Source: Ectobius pallidus (lineage: Eukaryota > Arthropoda > Insecta > Blattodea > Ectobiidae). Taken from it: a DNA stretch of 64,000 nucleotides. The notes beneath the pieces are model-generated. The model worked only from the letters and a program-made list of their open reading frames with translations, was not told where the DNA came from and did no database searches. Location of the stretch: the NCBI GenBank assembly GCA_964059195.1, contig CAXKWD010000005.1, positions 92,145,882 through 92,209,881 of the forward strand, in the 5' to 3' direction. Below, in pieces: positions 1-12,900 of the stretch. Each line of letters opens with the position of its first letter. Position 1 is the first letter of the stretch. A program made the translations under genes and the position numbers.

Positions 1-640
1 CTCTCAAGCTAGCATTCGTATGTGGCGCGATGACAAAAGCAAAATGTATTATGACAATACATTAAGTTGAATATCGTGTATTGCGCTTTCCGCGTTTTTC
101 ATTTTTCCCTCGTTCATTTTTTCCCTCCTGTCGCATAGCCTCATATGTTCCGAAAATGACCTGCATTTTATGTTTTTTATAGGAAACTTGTGAACTAATG
201 CGTTAAAACTTTAATTTCAACTGCATACGAGTCCCGATGTTTATTTGACCGACTGTACACCACTAAGAAAAGGAAAACGATAAGCCGGCATGTTTGGAGT
301 GCACAAGGAAAATTTGCAGTGTATGTATTGAGGCAGAATAACTGTATGTCTCGTTTCTAAGGGGGGGGAAGGTGTAAGTTAAGGTACTGCAATTTTGAAC
401 CCAATCACATATTATGACGAATTGTAATTAATATCTAGTTGGAAGTCATGTGAGTGACTATGATTAATACGTTTTTGTGTTAATTACGTATTCATTTAAA
501 AAATATTAATACATCTTCAAGGCAGTGCATTGCATTGCGTTTATGATGCAATGATTCAATTGTGTGCCCTAAAACCCCCTTAAAATGATGGTGTAAAAAT
601 AATGCTTTGTTAATTAAACATTTACAAGTCAATTTGCTTG
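1..640. other. AT-rich flank, no gene seen
   Basis: No convincing exon, RNA gene or repeat structure is visible. Short open frames here lack any recognisable motif. Confidence 0.5.
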
Positions 641-650
641 AATAATAAAT

Positions 651-1634
651 AGGGATGAGTCGATACCAGATTTTCTCGATACCGATACATGATTTTTTCA
701 TTGATACTCTATACCGTCAACATTTCCAGTTTCATTAATAGGTACATTAAAAATTAAAAGTTGAGAGTACTGTGTAATACCCAGTGATGGGAAAAGTACA
801 AAAGAAAGTAATTGGGCTGAATTACAATTACCTGAAAGACATTTGCTTAATTATAATTACAAATTACTTTTTCAAAAAGTAATCAGTAAAATTACAATTA
901 CATTTACAATTACTTTACAAAATGGCAGTACCTAAAAATTCCTTGTTTTTGGTTTTGGACATAAGCCCAAATTGTTAATGGACAAACAAAAAAACATATC
1001 AATGAGAATATTTTCAGAAACATTGAGTAACTTTTTGTTAGTATTAACTCTAATTTGGATATTAGTTGCAAAAACAGTAATGATGATATAGGAAGCGAGA
1101 ATGATACTACTACTAACGACTACTAAATTGTAACAATTACAATTACATTTTTTTTTAAAGTATTGATTACAAGTAAATGGGACCAAAAAAGGAATTGTTA
1201 CTGTAATCCGATTACTTTTACTCAATTACTTCCCGTCACTGGTAATACCAACTAAATTAATTAAGTGTGCATATTTAATGAGACAAAATTTAATATCATC
1301 AGTAGCCTATAATTATTTTTAAACTCTACATTAAAACTAAACATTTGAGAGGAAACGAAATAATTAAGAATCTCTTCTGCTTGGATTTTAAAAGTCGGAA
1401 AGTATTCATTTATGACTAGACAAAAGTCACAGAGTGGTTTTCTCCATTTCATGGAGAAATAGAAGTATTTACTATATTTAGTAGACTACTAAAAGCAGAA
1501 AGAGATACCTCATTTCCTTAAATTGCAGAATTACCGAAGTATCAAAAAAGTACTGTGTGAGTTTTCTGAAGTATCGCTCGATGCCGATACCATGCGAGTA
1601 TGGAGAGTATCGAAAGTATTGAGGATCCATCCCT
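651..1634. mobile_element. TIR element (MITE-like) interrupted by a hAT MITE
   Basis: The ends are inverted: AGGGATG at the left and CATCCCT at the right, followed inward by related CGATACC / GGTATCG-type sequence. The 10 bases AATAATAAAT lie directly outside both ends (641-650 and 1635-1644), which fits a target-site duplication. The element is split by the hAT insertion at 782-1241. No transposase frame is visible, so it is probably non-autonomous. Its superfamily is unclear; the apparent duplication may be 8 bp plus chance identity. Confidence 0.65.
782..1241. mobile_element. non-autonomous hAT element (460 bp)
   Basis: The terminal inverted repeat CAGTGATGGGAA pairs with TTCCCGTCACTG at the right end. 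A perfect 8-bp duplication GTAATACC flanks it at 774-781 and 1242-1249. An 8-bp TSD with CAGTG-type ends is diagnostic of the hAT superfamily. The body is low-complexity and rich in AATTAC/GTAATT. No transposase is encoded. A fragment of the same left end recurs at 45,815. Confidence 0.85.
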
Positions 1635-1644
1635 AATAATAAAT

Positions 1645-3560
1645 AAAATTCATATTTCGTAAGCTTCTTCATTGTTATTATACCCTTAACTCTGAGTGGT
1701 CATTTTGACCTCACGTCCATGTTAATGTAACAGAATAATCACATCCATGGTTAAGGGTTAATTACAATAGGAATTTAACCTAGGTGATCTTATATTACAC
1801 AGAATTTGCTTACATCAACTAATAATTATGACGAAGACTAAGTATGGAGTTGCGTAGTTAAAATGTTGAGTATAAGTAATCTTTAGTACTTAAGGAACTG
1901 TCCAGTCAGAAGAATATCTTAATTTTTTCTTAAAAGTTCTGATTTGCTGTTTCTGATAGTTTATTATTTGATAGGGAGTAAAACGTTAGCAATAACTTTA
2001 TGTGAAAAAATTATAATATGCATAACTGAACTATTCATTTTTACAGGTATTAAGTCAATTTTTTGTGCATATTTTCTCTACTTCTTGGAGCATATTTTCC
2101 ATCTTCTTACTGCATAAATGCATGCATGTATTGAAGGATTTTAGTGCATATGGATCCACCCTCTAGTGATGATTATGGATAACTAGAGGTTTAGGGTACA
2201 AACCCCTTAACTAACCAATCTGACTGATTTGTCTTGACCATAAAAGGAAATGTCGAATTGGAAATTTCATACCATACTATAGCCCGAATGATCATCTTAC
2301 TGTAAAAAGAAAATATATGTATATTATAGGTTATTATTCCAAATTGTAGTCTGTGTTTATCTCAGCATGCATAGTAGTAAAAATACATTCTGACACACAA
2401 GCATTCCAATACAACCAAGCATACGGGCCATGGTTCACCCAAGAATGCCAGCCCACTCTCACCTTCTACAAAACTGATTATGAAAGATTAGAGAATAAGA
2501 TTTATAAAACTGAAATTAACTTTATTGAAATCATTTCTTGTGTTTAAAACTTGTGTGATCTGTGTACTTTTCTAAAGTTACCACAAGTGTACTTTTCTAA
2601 AATCACCACAATAGAGCTATCTAATATTATAGAATGAGAAAGGGATAGCGCTGGTGCGTATGCCAGGTTTCAATAACATTTCCTGTTTTAAAGAAAATTG
2701 AATGGGGGAGTAGATGCTGGGGAAAAAATTGAATCCAAGCACTCCCAGAAACGAGAGTTCTTATAAAGAGTTTACGGTCCACCTTTACATTCTTCTGGCC
2801 CCCCTTGCAGAAAATATTATGATGCTATCACTGTGCTGCAGTGACATTAGAAGAGACATCAACGTTTGGATAATGTCGGTAGAAAAATTTAACCCTTCAT
2901 TGCATGAGAATTTCTCACACAAATTATAAATCTGGCAGAGCTGCCAAAGAAACAAGATAATACAATGATCTGGCTCATAATTTATTTTCTGTAAATTTTA
3001 TATTTTCTTTCAAATTATTTTCCATTACCAGTATTTTATTACAAATTCAAGGCATTTATGGGATAATGTAGCTTATAATATACCGGTAGCCTACAGTAGT
3101 TTGTCTTAAATTTATAATAAAAAGACGTAAAAGAAATCTGATAAAAAATTGAAATGTAATATATATAACACAGAATAAGAGACAACAAATAATCCATGAG
3201 CGAATCATTGTGTTAACTGTTTTCTCTGTTGTTTCAAATTGGTTAGGGAAACAATTTCAGAAATGGCATATATAAAATATTTTTATTTTAAGTTGAAGCA
3301 GTTTTCTGTGCCATAAAAAAGACAATATTTTCCCTTATCTAAAAGCCTGCTCGAACAGTTTTTTTTTTAAGATCTGATGAAGAGGCATGACGTTTTTTAA
3401 TTGTGACTTGGAACAAAATCTGAAAATGGTAGGTCCTATTATTTTGGAAATACAAATTTTGATCTGTAAATTACAACCAGTTTTTAATTTTATAACGTTA
3501 ATAATTGTTCTGGGTCATTGTTCAAAACATCAACAATCGAAAAAGTCATTAATCATATTG
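1645..3560. other. intergenic AT-rich DNA upstream of Mdh2
   Basis: No gene is recognisable. A short inverted pair (CCCTTAAC near 1682, GTTAAGGG near 1750) brackets about 80 bp. The rest shows only AT-rich sequence and short homopolymers. Confidence 0.5.
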
Positions 3561-3618
3561 GTCATAGGCAGGTAAACCCATTACGTTTGTTCCAAAAATC
3601 CATTCGTATAAGTGCCAC

Positions 3619-3825
3619 AACGCATGCGCACAATGTATTTTTTCGCGAAATGAGAATATGCGCATGCTCTTGGCACTTGATAGTACATGACTTGGCTCTG
3701 GGAACAGACCTATCAGCAGGCGTGTTTGATCATAGCCTACTAAATCTTTAAACATCCAGTAGGCTATGGTTTGATATTGTACGATCTCTTTCTCTCGTAT
3801 AACCTTACTTTAGCGCAAGCGCAAG
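3619..3825 (+). promoter_or_regulatory. putative Mdh2 promoter with three NRF-1-like motifs
   Basis: Seen: GCATGCGCA at about 3622-3630, TGCGCATGC at 3659-3667 and GCGCAAGCGCA at 3813-3823, all within 280 bp of the Mdh2 start codon. The first two sit in an imperfect inverted repeat whose arms also carry AAGTGCCA / TGGCACTT. Known: NRF-1 (erect wing in flies) binds TGCGCATGCGCA-type palindromes and drives nuclear genes for mitochondrial proteins. Inference: these could be NRF-1 sites of Mdh2. No TATA box is evident. The transcription start cannot be fixed from sequence. Confidence 0.45.
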
Positions 3826-3897
3826 TTCTCTTTGCCTTGCAAGGTCATTAGGTGAAGAAGCCGAAAAGGGAGGTGTTTGTGAATATTGTGAATTAGA

Positions 3898-3975
3898 ATG
3901 TTTTCCCGATTTATTAAGCCCCAGACTGTTGCTGCTTTGCAGAACGGTGCTAAAAACTTCGGCACATCATCTCAG
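3898..3975 (+). CDS. Mdh2: Mdh2 exon 1 (transit peptide)
   Basis: Encodes residues 1-26, starting [14 protein letters not shown]. It is a mitochondrial targeting segment with Arg and Lys and no acidic residue. The ATG was chosen because no in-frame ATG follows before the splice donor, and it gives the usual transit-peptide length. The donor is CAG|GTATCT. Intron 1 is only 155 bp. Confidence 0.93.
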
Positions 3976-6900
3976 GTATCTGTTATCAATACGTCTTGAA
4001 CCATAATTTACACTTGAAAATTGGTTGCGGTTCCTCCATCACTTGAGATTATCTTATGAGTATGGAGTGTTACCTAATAAAGCCCGTGAAACTGTGTATT
4101 TGTTCCTAAATGTTTGTGTGTGCTTTTCAGAATAATACAAAGGTTGCTGTTTGTGGAGCAAGTGGTGGTATCGGACAACCCCTTTCCCTGCTTCTAAAGG
4201 AATGTCCACTGGTTACGGAATTGTCACTTTATGACATTGTTCACACTCCTGGTGTTGCAGCTGATCTGAGCCACATTGAAACTGTTGCGAAGGTTAAGGG
4301 TTTCAATGGGCCCGAACAGTTAAAGGTATGACATTTTCATATTTGTTACGGTATCAATAGTTAATAAAGGTAACCTAACCTTAACGTACTTGAGGTTTGC
4401 AAGACAACTTTGTCTTAATCAAATCATGGGTTAAATTTAATATTAACTTCCCCATATTTTCAAAAACAGATTGTCTTCATAAAACAGGTAAAAACACACA
4501 TAGGCCTATTTCAACATATGGGCCCACAACACAGGCACCCAGTAGCTGTTCGGGAAAAACCAAATACAAGGTGCCAAATAACTCCTCCCATACTCACTAT
4601 CGGGACCCGCCCGGGAAGGAGGGGTTTAGGGCAGGGACTATTTTAAACAGTGGGAGACATCTAGTAGGTAATGGTGGAACTAGTAGCGGCGCAGAGACAT
4701 CTGGCGGAAATACTAGAAGCACAAAAAATTTAATTTTTTTTTCCTCTTTGGCAAGGAGCTACTTTCCGACTCACCCTGCTCCCCTTTCCATCGGCCGCTT
4801 CCCCTCACCGCCTACCGCGCATCTTCTCGCGCGCAGCTATGGCTCATGCCGGCCGCTACCGCAGCTTGCTCTAATAATTGCAATTACCATTATAAAAAAC
4901 AAAATAAAATTTCACGAATTATAGAAAATGTCGAACAATTAAAAAAATACCCTTGTACCAAACATCACATTTCACGATCTTCAAACACCGATTTGATAAT
5001 ATAAAAAATCGAAATTTACATAATATTTCCCAATTTTTAAAAACGCCGTGTTAAAAAAATACCCTTGTACCAAACATCACATTTCACGATCTTCAAACAC
5101 CGATTTGATAATATAAAAAATAGAAATTTACATAATATTTCCCAATTTTTAAAAACGCCGTGTTATGATATAAAACATGGCTCAATCGATGCAGAAAAAT
5201 TCCCTTGCACCAACAGTACTCTTTTCGTAACAAACAAAACATTTCAAAATTTGAAAAAGCGATTCTTGCGTTAACACTCGCGAATGCATGAAGTCACTCT
5301 TAGTAACTATATATGAAATCTTTCTTTCTTCACTGCTCAACTGTCATTCGTGGCATAGTGGGTTAAGACTCCTAGCTATAACGCTAGGGGTTCCGATAGA
5401 TAGGTAGGGTGACGAGGAGGTGAGAGGAAGAAAGGAAAAATAAATTATTTTTCTCCCCACCCAAAACCCCTACTTTCCACGCGGTAGTGGTGGGGGACTC
5501 GGGTGAGTCGCAATATATATTTTTCCCTCCTCTTTTATCCATTTTCTCCTCCTCTTTTCCCTATTACCTCCCTTCTCTCCTTCACCCTACCTACCTATTT
5601 GGGATCTATTCCTATCTTAATAATTTTTGCACCTACGGAGATCCGATCCGGGGACTGCTAGCGTTATAGTCTATCCTTTAACCACTATGCCATCAGTGAT
5701 CATTGCAGTAAAAATCAAGAATTCTTCTAGCCTTTTTACTACAGAGACGTGTAATACATGATAAGCACCATAGTAGGCTACGTCCTCTCTCGTATTTTGA
5801 ATATTTGGTACAAGGGGGCACTCTCGTATTTTGGATATTTGGTACAAGGGAAATTCTCGCATCATTGTAATCGTATTTTCAATATTTGGTACAAGGGGTA
5901 GGGCATGTTTAGTGAGTCAGCACGTGGCTCGGGAACGGTCGGGTGGTCGCCCGCCGTCAGCTGCTGTCACCATAGCAACGCAATGGGCGGAGCCTATTTG
6001 GCACCTTATAGGCTACAGTCGAATTTGGTTAATTCGATGTTGGATAATTCGAAATATTGTATAATTCTAATAAATACTTATTCCCCTTGAAATTCCTATA
6101 TAAATGTATGTTAAAAAATTGTAGGCTAATTAATTCGAAGTTTTTAAGCTTAATTTGGATAAATCGAAGCCAAAATTTGTCTCATGTTAATGTTGTAAGG
6201 ATTCCAAGAGTTCATTGCTTCCACGAATTCCACAAGAATTCTCTAATTCGCTGAAGAACCCTAGTCGCTCGTAGCCAGCAGGTACCGTACTAAAGTGTGT
6301 TTTTAACCACCGTTATCTTCCTTCTGCTGAATATATGTTCAATGGAATGCGAAGTTCACCCCCTCCGCTACAGTCTTGGAGAGATTCAACACATCTGTGA
6401 AAATTTTAGTGTAGGCCTACATTCTATCCTCAAAGTGTGACTGTGTTTGAAAAGGTCAAAGCGTGGAGCATACACCAGTTTAACGCCTGCAAAAAAAGTG
6501 GAGTGTTACGAGAGGCGGAGAGAGGGGAAAGAAAGAAGTGTGACATTGCAAAGGAATATGGAATTTTACCGAACACTTTGACCACCTACATAAAAAATAA
6601 GGACAAAATCTTGGAAAGTTAGATTACACAAAACGGGGGGAAATAGGAAACGTATAAGAGGCGGGGAATTTCCTAGTGTTGACGAGTGCACTCTAAAATG
6701 GTTTAAGCAGTCGCGTGATCATAACATCCCTTAATTGGGCCATTGTGTTCCTTTATTAAATTTAGGGTTACAATTTTAGTGTGAAAAAAAATGGTTTCAA
6801 TTAACATCATAACAACAGGATGGCAGTCATTAAGGTAAGATTCACTGTACAATAATTATTATTTATTGCAATGAGTTTATTTTTTACATTTTTACGGCAT

Positions 6901-9900
6901 TTTCATTTAAAAAGTGACAGTTTTGGTTAATTCGAAATTTGGATAATTCAATTTTTTTTATAATTCCCCTTGGGGTTCGAATTACTAAGAGTCCACTGTA
7001 TTTGGTTTTAGCCAGCAGTTCAAATACTGCTGATGGGTATACCCTGCTGATGTGTTGTGCTCCGACAACACAGGCACTCGGTAGCAGTTTGAAAACCACT
7101 GATGATGCACTAAAATAGTGCAAAATGGCTGTCCGGATCATCAAAGGCAATCTTAGTTTACAAGTCAAGTGTTATTAAAAATGAGGAGACAAGTAATTTA
7201 GTGTGAACCCGCCAGCCAAATAGTACATCTTCTTTTATACTACAGAGTGGCAAAATCTTGCATACTTTACGCCATATTGACATTGTAGAACTGAGAAGTA
7301 GTGTATGATTAGACATGTTTGACACCGAATGGCAAGGAATTGTGACCAACAACAAAAAGTGTGAGATTCAATGTAGGGGAAAAAATAGTTTTATGCTGCG
7401 CACTAGGCTCGTCCCACCAACTCTAGAAAGGGACCCAACCTGGGAAGGCAGGGTTTAGGGTTTTGTTGCAGAAGAGATTCAATGTGAGACATAATAAACC
7501 TCGCGCTACTCAGTATATTGCTCCTAAACTAACATACTGTTCCTTACCTAACAAAACCTGTCACTGACCTAGAATTTACCTATCATTATTTGACTAAATG
7601 CAGAAGCTTTTTACCCTTCCACACCTTTCATAAAACATCATTACAACCATCAAGGAAGCCATGATACAATAGTGAGGTGCACGTGCAGGCACGGTAGCGA
7701 GGGGAAGCATCCGGCGGTGGATCTTGGCTGGTGCGCGGCATGAATCTATCTTTTGCAGGCACATAACGATATCACTATTCCTAACCTAATTACCACTAAC
7801 CAAGTTCTACATGTGTCACTACAGTGTTTTGCAGATGACAAGCGGTTTGTTCTTCTCCTGCTTAGATACGCGGTCCAATCAGAGACGGCGAGACGGAAGG
7901 AAGACCCTTCCTGCTAGCGGTACTTTGTGAGCTCGTACACGTGATTGGCGGTGAAGGAAAACGTTTCTCATTTGAAAAATACTGTAACACTGATATCACT
8001 ATTCCTAACCTAACCACCACTAACCTATCTCAGTAGTCTGAATAGTATAGTGTTGCTGCATCCCACAACAGTCTAGGCTTGGGGAAAACTGAACTTTACA
8101 CCCCATGCGAGTCCCTCACTCCAACTCTCTAACTTCCCCCCTAGCGGCAGCATTTGAACTACTAGCAGCGATGGTAGCACCATCTCTTACACAGCTGATG
8201 AAACAGAAAAAATAATTTATTTCTTCTTTATTCTCTTCATGTCTTCCTTTCCCGTCTCCTTCCTCTCTTCCTCTCACCTCCTCTTCACCCTACCTACCTA
8301 TTCGAGACCTATTCGTAATAGTAAAGTTTGGATCGACCGAGATTTGAACTTGGGACCCCTAGCATTTATAGCTATGAGTCTTAACCAATCCGCTACGAGT
8401 GAATGTTGAGCACTGAACGAAGCTTTTGTATATTTGAGTTATGATAGGGGGGATTTCATGAGTTTTAATGCAAGAATCTGTTTTTATAATTTCAAGATAT
8501 TTTGTTAGTTATGAAAAGAGTAGTATTGGTGCAAGGGAATTTTTCTGTATCAATTAAGCCATATTTTATGTTATAATACGGTGATTTTATAACTGTGAAA
8601 TGTTATGTATGGTGCAAGGGTATTTTTTTATTGTGAAATAGCCTATTTTGATGCAAGGGTCGTTTTTATAATTGTGAAATATTATGTGGAGATGCAAGGG
8701 GCTTTTTTTATTGTGAAATATTAGGTGACATGTCAATTGCAATTATGCATTACCGGCGTTGGGCAGCGGCTACAGGCATGATGGCATTCGAAGCGGGGCA
8801 AGCGGCGTACGGGAAGCATCCAGGCAGGTGGAAAGGGGACCCGGCTGGGGCCTAAAGTTCCAACTTGCCACTCCTGCCTAGAATAGCCTATCTTATTGTC
8901 TCATCAACACTAATAATTTATATAAGCACAGAGAGGGGAACCGGAATGTTCACGAGAAAATAATAATTTTAATTATCAAGGTAGAGAAAATTGTGTGAGG
9001 GTTGCAAGAGCCGGAATCAGATGTGAGAAAATAATAAATTTAATGATTGAGGTAGAGAAAGTTGTGCAAGCACTCCAACCGTGGCAAACAGTGTTTGTGC
9101 ATTTAGTACGTTCAAATTTAGCAGTGAATAGAACAACAGGCATGTGCGACGTGGTCACAAAAGCATTAACCCAGAAATGGAAATGGGGGGGGGGGTGTCA
9201 TGTGGCACGGATGGATCAATGTAGATGGACACACTGAATCACCATGTGGATCCACGATCAGGACAGAGGCATGTAGGACGACAACAAACCAGGTGGGCTG
9301 ACCATTTCAAAATGGTAGCAGGAGGACAGTGGTCATGAATGGCAAAAGACAGGGAAAGATGGAAACTACTGGGTCACCCATGACTACACATCAGAGACTA
9401 TTGGAATTGTGACAGTGTCTAACAAAAAAACTCCGTAGGATAGCGTTGCCACCTGTCCCGAATTTGGCGGGACATCCCGCATTTTAAGAACATTTTCAGC
9501 GTCCCGAATAATGCCTAAGAGGGACGCATTATATGTATTTTTTTAATATTTTGCTAGCTTTTCTTTTCTAATGTTAGTGTTGCTGTTACATAGCCTATTC
9601 AGTTTTGGCTTTGTAACGAATATATACCATCTTTCTCATATTAATAAATTGCGTCATGTACAAATTTAGGTATGAAGATCAGTGATATGCATATATTCAA
9701 TAAGTGTCCCTCCTTAGCCTTACCAAAAGGTGGCAACCCTACCGTAGGACTTGCTCACTTAAGGAGTGCTAATTGCATTCATTCATTCAATTAAAAACTT
9801 TCCTCTTCTGACTATGATGGTGCACTCAAGCGACAGAAGACTGTAGTTGGATGCGATGTGAGACACTGTAGTATATTCAAAAATTACCCCTAGCTTTGCT

Positions 9901-12900
9901 TGTCACCAGCGCTAATATCACTGTTCCTAATCTAAATACCATTAACCTAACCATACATGTCACTAACACTATTATCGCTATTCCTAACCTAACTGCCACT
10001 AACCTAGAATCTAGCAGTGGTCATTGTACTGGTCAACAAGCATAGTTGGTCATCCTGTCTCATCTGGAAAATAAAGTTATCGCCGCAGCCACGCGATGCA
10101 GCATAGGCTACTGCAAAAATGGGGGAGTTGATCTTGAACTAGGCCTATGCCAGATCATGAATCCATACTTTTTAGATTAGGCTACAAGTTTCAACACTTA
10201 AGATAGGTTAGGAATAGTGATATTAGTGACACGTAGAGCTAGGTTTTTTTTTTTTTTTGCAATTAGATTAGGAATATTGATATTAGTGTAAGTGGCAGAC
10301 GGCAGTTAGGTTAGAAAGAGTGATATTAGTGTTGATTGCCTTCTAATTTAGAATCTCAGCCTTGTTTCTGGGTCACATGACTCATGCACAACTCACTGTC
10401 AGTCGTAATTTTCATCTTCCAACAGCCATTTTCTGTTCAGAGACTGCCATTTATAGGTTAGAAGTATGACATCTTCATTCCCATTTTACCAATGTTTCGA
10501 ACCAGGTGCGGCTCGTGGCTGGGAAGTTAGGTGAAGAGTTAGAGAGCGGTCTAACTAGGAAGACGCCTGACACCTGCAGTGCACCATATGAAGAGCGCTT
10601 CACCTACTTCCCCTGAATAACCGCCACTATTTCAAACACTTTCCAGAAAAACTAAATTGCTATAGGGTTTCTATGGTTTATGAAGAACACAACAAGTTAA
10701 AAATCACGATTTTGAACTATCTTTTCTGTGAATAAACGTAGTATATAATCATGGAAACCATCCCCCCTTTTTTTTTACTTTGTTAGAAACACTTTTGCTT
10801 AAAGAAATACAATGCTGTTTGAACGAGGTTTCTATCCGTAGTAGGAACTAAACATAGAAGTGGAAAACTGCTGCTGCTGTTTCGTTTTAGGACCCAAAGG
10901 TTGAGTCTTTCTTTCACACAGTAAATGTTTTTAAAATGATGCTTGGTTGTTAATTTGCAATTAACTTTATTCTGATCAATGGGCTTCAATATCTCATTTT
11001 GTACATGTCTTGTATAGAGACATTATTTTTGTGATGTTCCGAGAACGCATGGTCCGCACGGCAGTCCGGAAGCAAGTTGTCGGCTGGGAAAGGCTCATGT
11101 ATATAACCCCTCAATTCCAGCGCATGGATTTCTGAATTAGGCCTACAGTTCCTTTTTTTTCTGTCTCTGGTTATGTGTAAGAGAAGACCTTAAGGCCTTA
11201 ACTCTGCCAGATTAAATAAAGATTTGTTATTATCTTTATTGTTATGGTTAGAATAATAACCTTTGTCATGTAGAAGATGTTGAAAATGGTCTCCATTTAT
11301 CGCCACATATTTCTGACATCTTTTAAGAAAGTTTGCATTCACACGCGTTATTTCTTCTTGGTGAAATTGCTGCAATTTCTCTTCTGATGTTCACTTTCAG
11401 TTATTCAGTTGTACAGTATAGTGTCTAACGAAAGATCTGCAGTATGTGCTGAAGTGGAGTCTTGGAAAAAAATTAATGAACTTAAATCTAACAAGACATC
11501 TTTTGTATGCGCTGTAGGGGAGTTTTGTTGGAAACATGCAAATTTAATTGAAGGAGTGTTTGAAGATAGGGTAATTAGTAAGGGTTATGGCCAGCAAGAT
11601 CTCCAGATCTTATTATATGTGATTTTTATTTTAGAGGGAACTTAAAAAATAAAGTGTACAAGAATAAACCTCGTACTGTACAATTGAAGAACTGAAAGAG
11701 ACCATAAGAAGAGAAATTGCAGCAATTTCTCAAGAAATAAAACAAACTTTCTTAAAAGGTGTCAGAAATGTGTGGCGGTGGACGAGAACATTTCCAGCAT
11801 CTTCTATGACAAAGGAGGTGATTATTCTAACTGAAGGCCTAATTCAGAAATCCATGCACTTGAATTATGTACATGACCTTTTACCGGCCGATGACTTGCT
11901 TCCAGGCTGCCACATGGACCGTGTGTTCTTGGCACATCGCAAAAATGTCTGTACATACAGGCATAAATCTCTGTAACTCTGTATAAATCACAAAGTGATT
12001 GCATTCTATATATTACAAACGGACGGCTCAGTGCCAGAGGTGACTAAGTGCCATCAAGGAAAGCGCTTATATTTGTGTGTATTGACCAGCCAAGATCATA
12101 TTCTATCTACGCCGAACTTGACTAACAGCCTTGCTGTATCAGTTACAGACACAATTATGGCTGTTAGTCATGTTTCGCGTAGATAGAATACGATCTTGGC
12201 TGGTCAATACACACAAATATTAGCACTTTCCTCGATGGCACTTAGCCACCTCTGGCACTGAGCCATCCACAAAGAACTATCTTCTATTTGAAAAAATGTT
12301 TAAGTGTCGTAGCCTAGCTTTGAAAGGAATAAATGTAAAAATGTGCCAAGTAAATCTGCATAGAGACTCTGTAACCACTTACTTGTCTTGTCTGCACCAT
12401 CCAATTCATGTCAACTTCCATAGTTTACATAGCATGAGGCAAATCACAAATTATGAATCATCCAGTGTAGCCTTTTAGTCTGATCATAGATCGATTATAG
12501 TAATATAAGGAATACACATTTAAGAGATGAAAGTCTTACAAGAATCACATTTAAAATAATAATTTGAGTCATATGTTATGGAAACTTAGGTTGTTTTCAT
12601 GAAGTTTAACTGAAATGTTTCAGGATGCCCTAAAAGGAGCTGAAGTCGTCATAATTCCAGCTGGTGTTCCCAGGAAACCTGGTATGACTCGAGATGATCT
12701 TTTCAATACCAATGCATCAATTGTCCGTGACCTTGCACAGGCTTGTGCTGAAGTGTGCCCCAAGGCACTTATCGGCATTATCTCCAACCCGGTAAGATGC
12801 TTACATTTTAATAGCCTGTTATAAAATGACACCTTCAGAGAACCTTTGACGAGAGAGGGAAAAAAAAGCTGAATAGGCAACCATAGAAGATCATAGCTAT

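Larger units (their letters stand above)
7765..10330. repeat. recurrent CACTATTCCTAACCTAA motif
   Basis: ATATCACTATTCCTAACCTAA (with small changes), usually followed by CCACTAACC, occurs near 7,768, 7,992, 9,912 and 9,971. It occurs inverted near 10,204, 10,266 and 10,298. The copies lie in otherwise dissimilar DNA of intron 2. CCTAACCTAA equals two insect telomere units, but there is no long array. Confidence 0.55.

Noticed and set aside
1680..1760. Small piggyBac-like element with CCCTTAAC ends
   Set aside because: The inverted match is only 8 bp and no TTAA duplication borders both sides.
4397..4924. 175-codon plus-strand frame in intron 2
   Set aside because: It runs across a dispersed repeat with GC-rich and CT-rich parts, has no domain, and lies within the Mdh2 intron.
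7765..10330. Interstitial telomere array
   Set aside because: Only two CCTAA units per motif, embedded in longer non-telomeric conserved sequence.
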